The notes below the pieces were generated by a model. It made no database searches and had not been told where the DNA came from. It was given only the letters and a program-made list of their open reading frames with translations. A DNA stretch of 34,839 nucleotides from Actinomycetota bacterium (GTDB taxonomy: Bacteria > Actinomycetota > Actinomycetes > Nanopelagicales > Nanopelagicaceae). The stretch spans positions 1 to 34,839 of the forward strand of contig WLNK01000002.1 in NCBI GenBank assembly GCA_009699795.1, written 5' to 3'. The position numbers and the translations under genes are program-made. Below are positions 1 through 8,681 of the stretch, piece after piece; the first letter of the stretch is position 1; each line of letters starts with the position of its first letter.

Positions 1-2
1 CA

Positions 3-95
3 AGGAAATCTGCTGCTGATCCGATGTCGTTTACTGCTACGACTGGTGATGCATTAAGTGAGTTAGACAAGGTGCTCCGTAGGGATAGAAAGTAA
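3..95 (+). CDS. C-terminal fragment of an unidentified protein (5' end outside window)
   Basis: Open frame from the window edge reading ...RKSAADPMSFTATTGDALSELDKVLRRDRK* with TAA at 93-95; too short to identify. Confidence 0.45.
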   Translation, partial: RKSAADPMSFTATTGDALSELDKVLRRDRK

Positions 96-101
96 TAGGA
101 C

Positions 102-118
102 GCTAGAACTTTTCTAGC
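102..118. terminator. Short perfect hairpin GCTAGAA-CTT-TTCTAGC between convergent genes, possible terminator
   Basis: 7-bp perfect inverted repeat just after the plus-strand stop codon, in a convergent intergenic region; no clear T-run. Confidence 0.35.
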
Positions 119-133
119 AGAACGGGCGTAAGA

Positions 134-172
134 CTACGGTTTGCTCTATCTATCGGGCAAATCCGTGCGTAG
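134..172. terminator. Imperfect long hairpin in the convergent intergenic region, possible polA-side terminator
   Basis: CTACG(134-138)/CGTAG(168-172) outer stem plus TTTGC(140-144)/GCAAA(157-161) inner stem, just 3' of the polA stop. Confidence 0.35.
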
Positions 173-183
173 AAAAGTTAGGG

Positions 184-2781
184 TTAGTGAGCCGCTTCGT
201 TCCAGCTTCTGCCGATCCCTACATTTACATCCAGTGGGGCTTTAAGAGGATAGGCAGACCCCATCTCTTTTCTGACAAGGGTCGAAAGTCTTTCTTCTTC
301 GCCAGCTACAACTTCAAGAATTAATTCATCATGTACTTGGAGTAATAATCGCGATTTGAGCTTTGATTCGATAAGCGCGCCCTGCACATTGAGCATCGCT
401 TGCTTAATGATGTCGGCAGCCGAACCTTGAATTGGCGCATTCAGAGCCATGCGTTCTGCAATTTCTCTTCGTTGCCGATTGTCATGAAGCAAATCTGGCA
501 AATATCGACGTCTTCCCATAACAGTTTCTGTGTAACCGACTTTGCGAGCTTGCTCCACAATGCTTTTTAAATAATCGCGAATTCCACCAAATCGCATGAA
601 ATACCTATCCATCAGATCTTGAGCTGCCGGTGGAGTTAGATCTAATTGAGCTGCTAGTCCATATGAACTCAAGCCGTATGCAAGACCATAAGACATTGCT
701 TTGATTTGTCTGCGCATTTCAGGATCAACTTCCGTTGCTTTTACTCCGAAAACTTCTGCCGCCACAGTTGCATGTAAATCTTCTCCACTTTCAAAGGCTG
801 CTAGAAGTGCTTTGTCATTGGATAGGTGGGCCATGATTCGCATTTCAATCTGGCTGTAATCCGCTGTAAGCAGGGCGCTGTAACCATCACCAGCGATAAA
901 ACATTCACGAATTTTGCGTCCTTCTTCGGTACGTACTGGAATATTTTGAAGATTGGGACCAACGGATGAGAGTCTTCCGGTCGCAGCAACGGTCTGTGCA
1001 AAGTGGGTATGAATTCTCTTATCCGAAGCAATTTCGACTAGAAGACCTTCTACGGTTGTACCAAGTTTTTTAGTCTCACGTATGCGCAATAAAGATTCAA
1101 GAAGAGGATGCTGAGTCTTTTCAAATAACCAAGTAAGGGCTTCGGCATCGGTGGTGAAGCCAGTCTTGATCTTCTTTGTTTTAGGAAGTTTTAGCTCTTC
1201 GAAGAGAACAACTTGTAGCTGCTTTGGCGATGCAACATTGAATTCATGACCGGCTGCTTTATGGGCCGCTTTTGTTTCGCGATCAACTTCGCTTTCGAAG
1301 AAAGAAGCTAGCTTTTCCAAGGCTTTCTTATCTACAGCGATTCCTCTGTTTTCCATGATAGAAAGGAGTTGGGCTACTGGTAATTCAAGGTCGTTATAAA
1401 GTGTGGCGAGGCCTCTATCTGCTAACTCTCTTGTGAGCGAATCCCTTAAACCAAAAAGTGAAGTAGCGCTAGTAAGAAGTTTCTGTTCCTCTGAGCTTTC
1501 ATCAAGTTGCGCGCCATCTCCCCATCGATCAAGTAAATCCTTTAAATCCTGTGTTCGCACCCCTGGGTTAACTAAATAGGCCGCAAGAGAAGTGTCAAAT
1601 ACAATTCCAGTGAGTCCATTTTCTCTTGAAACACTCTTACCATCATGGGTAATTTTTTCGACCTTGTCATCTAAAGCCCACGCACCCATTTTCGAAGAGT
1701 GCACAATCGAGACATCAGATCTCGAAAATGCAATTGCATATCGATGTAATTTGTCATCTTGTAATTCAAATGCCAAAGCTATCGAACCCACATGGACTGA
1801 AATTTTTGTGTCGGCTTCTTCAGGAGTAAGAACTCCCCCATCAATTTCAGAGGTAAATAGTGATGGCGCAGCCTCAACGCTCTTCGTGGAAGGTTTACTT
1901 TCTTTATTTAGTATCGGGGAAAGACGATCTTTGAGAGTTTTAAATTCAAGTGTGGCAAAGAGCGCGGCAACAGAATCTTCGTTCACGCCCTCCCAAGCTA
2001 GCGCGTCAATTGAAAATTCAAAGGGTGCATCATGAATGAGCTGAGTCAGCTCACGATTACGATTCACATTTTCGATATTTTCTCGAAGCGAAGCACCTAC
2101 TTTGCCGGCAACATGTTCAGCCTTTGCCAGTAACTCCTTTAGCGAACCATATTCAACAATCCACTTCGCAGCGGTTTTTTCTCCCACTCCTGGAATGGAT
2201 GGAAGATTATCGCTTGGGTCTCCACGTAGCGCTGCAAAATCGGGATATTGCTCCGGAGACATTCCATATTTCTCTTGGACTGCCTCTGGTGTCATGCGAG
2301 CCAATTCGCTGACTCCGCGCCTTGGATATAGGACGGTTGTCTTGGAATTAATTAATTGGAAACTATCTCTATCTCCTGTACAGATGAATACTTCAGCGCC
2401 TGCACTCTCTGCTCTTTTGGCAATCGTGGCAATAATGTCGTCGGCTTCATAGCCTTCTAGTTCAAATTGGGTTATGCCAAAGCCTGAAACAAGTTCATGA
2501 AGATAGGACATTTGTGATCTAAATTCATCGGGAGTTTTTGCTCGATTTGCCTTGTACTCCGGAAAAATTTCTGTTCGAAATGTTTTTCTTGAAACATCGA
2601 AGGCGACGGCGACATGAGTGGGCTTTTCATCCTTTAAAAGCGAGATCAACATCGTGGCAAATCCATAGATAGCGTTGGTGTGTTGACCTTGGGCGGTTGT
2701 GAAGTTTTCCGCTGGTAGGGCAAAGAACGCGCGATACGCCATTGAATGCCCATCGATAAGCAATAGGCGTTTTGCTGTCAT
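184..2781 (-). CDS. polA: DNA polymerase I
   Basis: 865 aa; N-terminal 5'-3' exonuclease domain (LLIDGHSMAYRAFFAL, GYEADDIIATIA), C-terminal family A polymerase motifs (DYSQIEMRIMAHLS, QVHDELILEV). Confidence 0.97.
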   Translation of the reverse strand: MTAKRLLLIDGHSMAYRAFFALPAENFTTAQGQHTNAIYGFATMLISLLKDEKPTHVAVAFDVSRKTFRTEIFPEYKANRAKTPDEFRSQMSYLHELVSGFGITQFELEGYEADDIIATIAKRAESAGAEVFICTGDRDSFQLINSKTTVLYPRRGVSELARMTPEAVQEKYGMSPEQYPDFAALRGDPSDNLPSIPGVGEKTAAKWIVEYGSLKELLAKAEHVAGKVGASLRENIENVNRNRELTQLIHDAPFEFSIDALAWEGVNEDSVAALFATLEFKTLKDRLSPILNKESKPSTKSVEAAPSLFTSEIDGGVLTPEEADTKISVHVGSIALAFELQDDKLHRYAIAFSRSDVSIVHSSKMGAWALDDKVEKITHDGKSVSRENGLTGIVFDTSLAAYLVNPGVRTQDLKDLLDRWGDGAQLDESSEEQKLLTSATSLFGLRDSLTRELADRGLATLYNDLELPVAQLLSIMENRGIAVDKKALEKLASFFESEVDRETKAAHKAAGHEFNVASPKQLQVVLFEELKLPKTKKIKTGFTTDAEALTWLFEKTQHPLLESLLRIRETKKLGTTVEGLLVEIASDKRIHTHFAQTVAATGRLSSVGPNLQNIPVRTEEGRKIRECFIAGDGYSALLTADYSQIEMRIMAHLSNDKALLAAFESGEDLHATVAAEVFGVKATEVDPEMRRQIKAMSYGLAYGLSSYGLAAQLDLTPPAAQDLMDRYFMRFGGIRDYLKSIVEQARKVGYTETVMGRRRYLPDLLHDNRQRREIAERMALNAPIQGSAADIIKQAMLNVQGALIESKLKSRLLLQVHDELILEVVAGEEERLSTLVRKEMGSAYPLKAPLDVNVGIGRSWNEAAH

Positions 2782-2828
2782 GGCGCCATCCTATGTAACT
2801 CTCCCCCGACAAGTTACTATTTCGAACT

Positions 2829-3242
2829 ATGACGCAACCTGACTATTTGGCAATCATTCGAGAACGTGGCACTGGCGCACTCGACAAAAAAATGGGTATT
2901 GAAATACTCGAGGCTTCGCCGCAAAGACTCGTTGCAACTATGCCAGTTGAAGGAAACACCCAACCTGTTGGACTACTTCATGGCGGAGCAAATGTTGTTC
3001 TAGCCGAGTCTCTTGGTTCCATCGGAACACAATTACATGCGGGTCCAGATCTCAGAATTGTTGGGGTAGATATAAACGCTACTCACCATAAGTCAGCAAC
3101 ATCTGGACTAGTGACAGCAGTTGCTACACCGGTATCTCTTGGTAAGACTCTTTGTTGTTATGAAGTTGTCATCACAAATGAATCTGGAGAACGAACCTGC
3201 ACTGCGCGAATTACTTGCTTAATTCTTGCTAATCGTGCTTAA
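2829..3242 (+). CDS. Hotdog-fold thioesterase (PaaI/YbgC-like)
   Basis: 137 aa; QPVGLLHGGANVVLAESLGS motif and overall length typical of PaaI-type thioesterases. Confidence 0.85.
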   Translation: MTQPDYLAIIRERGTGALDKKMGIEILEASPQRLVATMPVEGNTQPVGLLHGGANVVLAESLGSIGTQLHAGPDLRIVGVDINATHHKSATSGLVTAVATPVSLGKTLCCYEVVITNESGERTCTARITCLILANRA

Positions 3243-3246
3243 GAAG

Positions 3247-3966
3247 TTAGTGCGCGCCTGTTCCAAGGTATGCCTCACGCACCACCGGATCATTTAGCAA
3301 GTCGGAAGCTTTAGCTTCCTTAACTACATTTCCAGTTTCTAGAACATATCCTCTATGCGCACGCTGTAGCGCTTGTTGCGCATTTTGCTCAACGAGCAAA
3401 ATAGTTACACCTGACTTATTGATTTCTGTGATGATATTGAAAATATTTGCAATCATCAGTGGGGCAAGTCCCATTGACGGCTCATCAAGTAACAAAACTT
3501 TAGGACGAGCCATAAGCGCCCTACCCATTGCGAGCATCTGTTGCTCGCCACCTGAAAGCGTTCCTCCAGGTTGGCTTGTGCGCTCTTTTAGTCTTGGGAA
3601 AAGGGAATAAATCTTGTCGAGATCTTCGTCCATCTCGGCCTTACGATCTTTTCGATTGAACTTACCCATTTCAAGATTTTCTAACACTGTCATGCCTGGA
3701 AAAATGCCGCGACCTTCAGGAACTTGAGATATTCCTAAATCTACTCTTTCGTGGGCTGGAATTTTATTAATTTCTTGACCATCAAAGACTATGGACCCTT
3801 GCGATACGTTGCGCAATCCAGAAATCGTTTTAAGGATCGTAGTCTTGCCCGCGCCGTTTGCTCCAATTAAGGTAACAATTTCACCCTGATTTACAACTAC
3901 AGAAACTCCCTTAATGGCTTCAATCTTTCCGTAGTGAACATGAAGATCATTTATCTCAAGACGCAT
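3247..3966 (-). CDS. livF: Branched-chain amino acid ABC transporter ATP-binding protein LivF
   Basis: Walker A GANGAGKTT, LSGGEQQ signature, Walker B LLLDEPSMGLAP; terminal gene of a livKHMGF cluster. Confidence 0.93.
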   Translation of the reverse strand: MRLEINDLHVHYGKIEAIKGVSVVVNQGEIVTLIGANGAGKTTILKTISGLRNVSQGSIVFDGQEINKIPAHERVDLGISQVPEGRGIFPGMTVLENLEMGKFNRKDRKAEMDEDLDKIYSLFPRLKERTSQPGGTLSGGEQQMLAMGRALMARPKVLLLDEPSMGLAPLMIANIFNIITEINKSGVTILLVEQNAQQALQRAHRGYVLETGNVVKEAKASDLLNDPVVREAYLGTGAH

Positions 3967-4732
3967 CAGTTGGTGCTCCTAAATAGGCTTCAATAACTTT
4001 CGGATCTTTCTGCACAACAGATGGCACATCATCAGCAATTTTCTGCCCGAAATCCAATACTGCTACTCGATCAGAAATTCCCATGATCAATGACATGTCG
4101 TGCTCAATGAGCAGAACTGTGTAGCCAGCATCTCTAATTTTCTTAATAGTCTGAGCCAGCTCAATTTTTTCAGCTGGGTTAAAGCCTGCCGCCGGCTCAT
4201 CTAACATGATCAACTTTGGTTCTGTACCGAGAGCTCTTGCAATCTCTAATCTGCGCTGGTCGCCGTAGGGCAAATTCTTTCCAAGCTGATCAGCACGATG
4301 TGCAATTCCCATAAACTCCAAGAGCTCATAAGCGCGAACTCTGCTCTCTTTTTCTTCTCTGCGGGCTCTAGGAGTGCCAAAGAGATTTCCCACAAGCCCA
4401 GCTTTTTTGTGAACATCAGAGGCGGTGAGGACATTTTCTAGCGCGGTCATTTCACCGAAGAGACGCACATTCTGGAAAGTTCTTCCAAGGCCCAGCTTGG
4501 TAATTTGATGCTTCTTCTTACCTGCAAGGTCATCACCATTAAAAATAATTTGTCCTGAAGTAAGCGGGTAAACACCAGTGACCACATTGAAAACCGTAGT
4601 TTTACCAGCACCATTTGGCCCGATCAGCGCACAAATTTCACCCTTGTTAACGTGAAAATTCACTTCGTTGAGAGCGGTTACCCCACCGAATTTGATGGTT
4701 GCATTCTTAAGCTCGAGAACTTTTTCAGACAC
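3956..4732 (-). CDS. livG: Branched-chain amino acid ABC transporter ATP-binding protein LivG
   Basis: Walker A GPNGAGKTT, LPYGDQRRLEIARAL signature, LIMLDEPAAGFNP; start overlaps the livM stop. Confidence 0.93.
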   Translation of the reverse strand: MSEKVLELKNATIKFGGVTALNEVNFHVNKGEICALIGPNGAGKTTVFNVVTGVYPLTSGQIIFNGDDLAGKKKHQITKLGLGRTFQNVRLFGEMTALENVLTASDVHKKAGLVGNLFGTPRARREEKESRVRAYELLEFMGIAHRADQLGKNLPYGDQRRLEIARALGTEPKLIMLDEPAAGFNPAEKIELAQTIKKIRDAGYTVLLIEHDMSLIMGISDRVAVLDFGQKIADDVPSVVQKDPKVIEAYLGAPTDAS

Positions 4733-5763
4733 TACTGCGCGCCCTTCTCTTTTATTTTTTCACGCTTCTTACGCGGTAAGAGACCATCGGGTCTTAGGTT
4801 CATCATCAGGATGAGAACTAATCCAAAGATTAATTGACGCGCATCTGAGATAAAACGAATTCGCTCTGGAAGGTAAGCCAAGATAACCGCACCTGCTGCA
4901 ACGCCCCAGATATTTCCAATTCCACCGAAAACAACGCAGGCAAGAATGAGCACAGAGACGTTGAAGTTAAACATCTGAGGTGCGATAACCATTACCTTTG
5001 ATGCAAATAGGACTCCAGCTGCTCCACCAATAGCGGCGCCAATAACGAATGACCAGAGCTTGTAAACCAAAGTGTTGACGCCCATCAGAGACGCTACATC
5101 TTCATCTTGGCGAATTGCCTCCCATGCACGACCAGGTCTGCGAACTGTAAATCTGCGAATCATCCAAATAACTAGCAAAATCATAATCACTACAATCCAG
5201 AAATAATGAGCAGGATTCATGAGATCAAATTTGATTCCAAAAATTGACGGCGGATTTGGAATACCAGGAATTCCGTTTGTGCCGCCAGTGACTGTTAAAT
5301 TCAGAGCAACGATTCGAATGATTTCTCCGAAACCAAGCGTGATGATTGCTAAGTAATCTCCGCGCAAACGAAGTGCTGGTAAACCAAGCAAAACTCCAGC
5401 TAGCATCGCAAAAAGAATTCCAAATGGCATTGCTTCCCATGTGTTCCAACCATAAAGGGTGCTCAATATGCCCATGGTGTAAGCACCAATTGCAAAAAAT
5501 GCTACATAACCTAAATCGAGAAGTCCGGATTTACCGACAACGATATTTAAGCCAAGAGCCATCAATACAAACATTCCCACTGGATAGACCAAAACGTTTT
5601 CAAATGAAGTAATTGGTGTATTTAAGAAACTAGTTGGGCCCCAAGTTGCAGCAAAAGGAAGGAGGGCGACAATTGCGATGACGACAAGTGTGAAAACTGT
5701 ACGAGTTGGTCGGTTCCAGCCATCCCAAACCTTTGCGCCTTTATCTCTTAAATTAATCATCAT
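4732..5763 (-). CDS. livM: Branched-chain amino acid ABC transporter permease LivM
   Basis: 343 aa polytopic; LNIVVGKSGLLDLGYVAFFAIGAY and GDYLAIITLGFGEIIRI motifs of LivM permeases. Confidence 0.93.
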   Translation of the reverse strand: MMINLRDKGAKVWDGWNRPTRTVFTLVVIAIVALLPFAATWGPTSFLNTPITSFENVLVYPVGMFVLMALGLNIVVGKSGLLDLGYVAFFAIGAYTMGILSTLYGWNTWEAMPFGILFAMLAGVLLGLPALRLRGDYLAIITLGFGEIIRIVALNLTVTGGTNGIPGIPNPPSIFGIKFDLMNPAHYFWIVVIMILLVIWMIRRFTVRRPGRAWEAIRQDEDVASLMGVNTLVYKLWSFVIGAAIGGAAGVLFASKVMVIAPQMFNFNVSVLILACVVFGGIGNIWGVAAGAVILAYLPERIRFISDARQLIFGLVLILMMNLRPDGLLPRKKREKIKEKGAQ

Positions 5764-6713
5764 GTTCTCGTCTGCTGGACAGCTTCACCGAAGATGCCAC
5801 TTGGTTTGATGAGTAGAACAAGAACTAGAACTAAGAAGACTGTTACAGATTTCCATTGTGATCCCAAGATTGCCGAAGCAAATTGCTCGAGTAACCCTAG
5901 AGAAAGGCCACCGTAGAAAGCACCGCGTAGATTTCCGATGCCTCCAAGAACGGCTGATGTAAAGGCTGCAATGCCAAGATTGAACCCGACGTTAAATACT
6001 GTGTTCTCGTAAGTAGTTGTATAGAAGAACGCTGCGGCGCCAGTTGTGAGACCGCCAATCGCGAAAGTCATAGTAATAACACGGTTGAGGTTGATTCCCA
6101 TTAGCTTCGAGTTTTCTTCCGACATCGAAACCGCGCGAATCGCTTTGCCTAGGTGAGATTTTGTTACGAATATTTCAAGAACAATAAATATTACGATGGC
6201 GGCAACGATGGTCATCATGGTATCGATGCGGAAATTTGCTCCTGCGACCTCTCCAAAACTCCATTTATCTAAAACTCTCGGCGCGGAGTGTGAACGCGAG
6301 CCACTTAAAAGTCGTACTGATTCTGAGAGAAAGATTGAAGTACCAATAGCTGAAATAAGGCTGGCCAGGCGATTAGTGCCTCTGGCGCGTAATCGACGAT
6401 AAGCGACAAGTTCCACAAGCATTGCTAACAAAGCGCAGACAAGCATTGAACCCATCAGAGTAAGTAAGAGTACGAAAATTAATTTGCCGCCACTTAGAGC
6501 AGGCAGATCAATTGCCCGCTTGAAAACAACTATCTCTATGAGCATGGTTGAAAAGGTTCCGACCATAAAAATTTCAGAGTTTGCGAAATTAATTAATCGA
6601 AGAACTCCATAAACCATGGTGTAGCCAAGTGCGATGAGGGAGTAAATCAATCCGAGCGCTGTGCCCTGTAAGGCCAACGCCCAGAACTCACTCGTTAGGA
6701 CTGAAAAATTCAT
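5760..6713 (-). CDS. livH: Branched-chain amino acid ABC transporter permease LivH
   Basis: 317 aa; GLIYSLIALGYTMVYGVLRLINFANSEIFMVG typical of LivH; overlaps livM by 4 nt. Confidence 0.93.
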   Translation of the reverse strand: MNFSVLTSEFWALALQGTALGLIYSLIALGYTMVYGVLRLINFANSEIFMVGTFSTMLIEIVVFKRAIDLPALSGGKLIFVLLLTLMGSMLVCALLAMLVELVAYRRLRARGTNRLASLISAIGTSIFLSESVRLLSGSRSHSAPRVLDKWSFGEVAGANFRIDTMMTIVAAIVIFIVLEIFVTKSHLGKAIRAVSMSEENSKLMGINLNRVITMTFAIGGLTTGAAAFFYTTTYENTVFNVGFNLGIAAFTSAVLGGIGNLRGAFYGGLSLGLLEQFASAILGSQWKSVTVFLVLVLVLLIKPSGIFGEAVQQTRT

Positions 6714-6765
6714 ATTCCTACTCCACCGATTTCGCTGGTTTAAATTTGTGCTGAATATACAAGAA

Positions 6766-6799
6766 GCGTGGCCGCCTTACAAAGGTAAAGCGACCACGC
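6766..6799 (-). terminator. Intercistronic stem-loop between livK and livH (attenuator or mRNA 3'-end stabiliser)
   Basis: Minus strand GCGTGGTCGCTTTAC-CTTT-GTAAGGCGGCCACGC: 15 consecutive pairs (2 G-U), 4-nt loop, followed by TTCTTGTATATT. Confidence 0.75.
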
Positions 6800-6841
6800 G
6801 TCGACTTGTTTATGCTTTAAATTGCCTCAAATAGAGGTGAA

Positions 6842-7990
6842 TTAAAGCTTCTTGTCGTAGATGATTTTACCTTTTTTAACGAGGTATCCACCTACTGCTG
6901 CTCCGCCAATAACGTCTCCATCTTGGTCGAATGAGATTGCTCCCCCGCCAATGCCCTTCCAGAGACCATCGTTTACGCAGTCAAGAATTGTTGAACGTGT
7001 TGTGTTCCCCTTCTTGATGCAATCGATGTAGATATTTGCTGAGTCATAAGCAGAAGTTACATAGAGTCCTGGAACTTTAACTCCAGTGATCTTCTGGAAG
7101 TCCTTAAGAACTGCCTTGCTTACGAGAGTATCGAAAGGTACGTCTGGTGCTGTCATACGAACACCTTCTGCTGCAGATCCTGCAAGACCTGGGAACGCTG
7201 AAGTATCAACACCGTCTCCGCCTGCAAAGATTCCCTTATATCCGTTATCGCGAAGTGCCTTAACGAACTTAGCAGCATCAGCATCGTAACCACCGTAGAT
7301 AACTACTGCAGCTCCTGATGCCTTTACCTTTGAAACAACTGATGTCCAGTCAGATAGTGGAACTGGAACTGAATCTTGTCCAGCAACTGTTCCGTATGCT
7401 GGAAGAGCATCCTTGACTGCAACGATGAGACCTGCACCGTATGGTGACTTGTCATCGATCAAGAAAACCTTAGGCTTCTTGAGGCCGAGAGTTGCATACT
7501 TAGCAAGAGCTGGTCCCTGTGTTGCGTCGTTAACAACGACACGGTGGAATACAGGTGAACCGTTGTTCTTTGATAGTGGATCAGTCAGGTCAACTGCTGT
7601 TGCTGATGGTGAAACCATTGCAAGTCCAGCTGCCTTGTATGAAGGAATTGAGTTACGAGCTTCACCTGAACATGATGTTCCGATAACGCCAACTACAGCC
7701 GCATTAGCTGCGATACCAGGAGCAACGTTTGCTGCAACTGTTCCATCGCACTGTGAGTCAGCTTTGATGAGCTTAATTTTAACTTTTGGTTTTGTTGCGT
7801 TGTACTTAGCAACTGCGAACTGAGCACCTGGATACTGATCTACACCAAGTTGAGCGTAGTCACCAGTAAATGGGCCTTGAACCGCAATTGTCACTTCTGA
7901 AGCAGCGTTTGCTTGAGTTGTTGCAACAGCGCCGAAAACGAGCGCAGCTGATGCAGCAAGAGCAAGGCCGCGTGTGAACTTCTTGTTCAT
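6842..7990 (-). CDS. livK: Branched-chain amino acid ABC transporter substrate-binding protein LivK
   Basis: 382 aa; signal peptide, VTIAVQGPFTGDYAQLGVDQYPGAQFAV, periplasmic-binding fold; preceded by a strong SD (GAGGAAAGG). Confidence 0.93.
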   Translation of the reverse strand: MNKKFTRGLALAASAALVFGAVATTQANAASEVTIAVQGPFTGDYAQLGVDQYPGAQFAVAKYNATKPKVKIKLIKADSQCDGTVAANVAPGIAANAAVVGVIGTSCSGEARNSIPSYKAAGLAMVSPSATAVDLTDPLSKNNGSPVFHRVVVNDATQGPALAKYATLGLKKPKVFLIDDKSPYGAGLIVAVKDALPAYGTVAGQDSVPVPLSDWTSVVSKVKASGAAVVIYGGYDADAAKFVKALRDNGYKGIFAGGDGVDTSAFPGLAGSAAEGVRMTAPDVPFDTLVSKAVLKDFQKITGVKVPGLYVTSAYDSANIYIDCIKKGNTTRSTILDCVNDGLWKGIGGGAISFDQDGDVIGGAAVGGYLVKKGKIIYDKKL

Positions 7991-8098
7991 GTATTGCCTT
8001 TCCTCATCTTTTAGTCCCGGGACAGGGAAGCGGCCAGTTTAAAGGGGAATGCTTTAACGCCACAAGCCCAAACATGCGGGGCAAATATAAAGATTGGG

Positions 8099-8680
8099 TT
8101 ACTTTCCCTCGGGAACAGCCTCGGGAGATATGACGGCCTGGGCGACTTCTTTCATAGTCAATCGGCGGTCCATAGCAGCTCTTTGAATCCAAGAAAAAGC
8201 TTCTGGCTCGGAAAGATTGAGCGCCTTCATAAGAATTCCTTTTGCGCGATCGATTAATTTACGTGTTTCAAGTCGTTCGTGTAAATCAGCAACTTCACTC
8301 GCAAGGCTAACCATTTGTGAATGCCTACTGATTGCAATTTCGATTGCGGGAACTAAATCTCCTATTGAAAATGGTTTGACGACATATGCCATGACGCCTG
8401 CATCACGTGCGCGCTCTACCAATTCCCGTTGACTAAAAGCAGTGAGCATCAATACGGGTGCGATAGAAATGATTTTTTCAGCAGCAGAAATGCCATCAAG
8501 AATTGGCATCTTCACATCGAGAATTGCAAGGTCAGGTTTGTGAAGTTCGGCCAATTCAATTGCTTGCGCACCGTCGGCGGCTTCTGCGACAACTTCATAT
8601 CCGGCTTCACGCAACATTTCAATTAAATCCATGCGGATGAGAGCTTCATCTTCGGCAACGAGAATGCGAATGTTAGACAT
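8099..8680 (-). CDS. pdtaR: ANTAR-domain response regulator (PdtaR-like transcription antitermination regulator)
   Basis: 193 aa; receiver domain RILVAEDEALIRMDLIEMLREAGYEVV with phosphoacceptor DVKMP, and ANTAR domain LETRKLIDRAKGILM..LSEPEAFSWIQRAAMDRRLTMKEVAQAV. Confidence 0.93.
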   Translation of the reverse strand: MSNIRILVAEDEALIRMDLIEMLREAGYEVVAEAADGAQAIELAELHKPDLAILDVKMPILDGISAAEKIISIAPVLMLTAFSQRELVERARDAGVMAYVVKPFSIGDLVPAIEIAISRHSQMVSLASEVADLHERLETRKLIDRAKGILMKALNLSEPEAFSWIQRAAMDRRLTMKEVAQAVISPEAVPEGK

Positions 8681-8681
8681 G

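Noticed and set aside
1592-2452. Plus-strand ORFs of 147 aa and 116 aa antisense to polA, and many similar antisense ORFs (e.g. 7413-7823, 9276-9659, 9669-10061, 25638-26012)
   Set aside because: They lie opposite strongly supported conserved genes and have Ser/Ala/Pro-rich shadow-ORF composition with no recognisable domains.
6766-6799. livK-livH hairpin as an ANTAR (PdtaR) target
   Set aside because: Single hairpin with CTTT loop; lacks the paired hexaloops with conserved A and G expected of ANTAR targets.
8004-8192. 62-aa minus-strand ORF overlapping the pdtaR 3' end and livK leader
   Set aside because: Overlaps pdtaR out of frame, with no domain or convincing translation signal; the leader is better read as noncoding.
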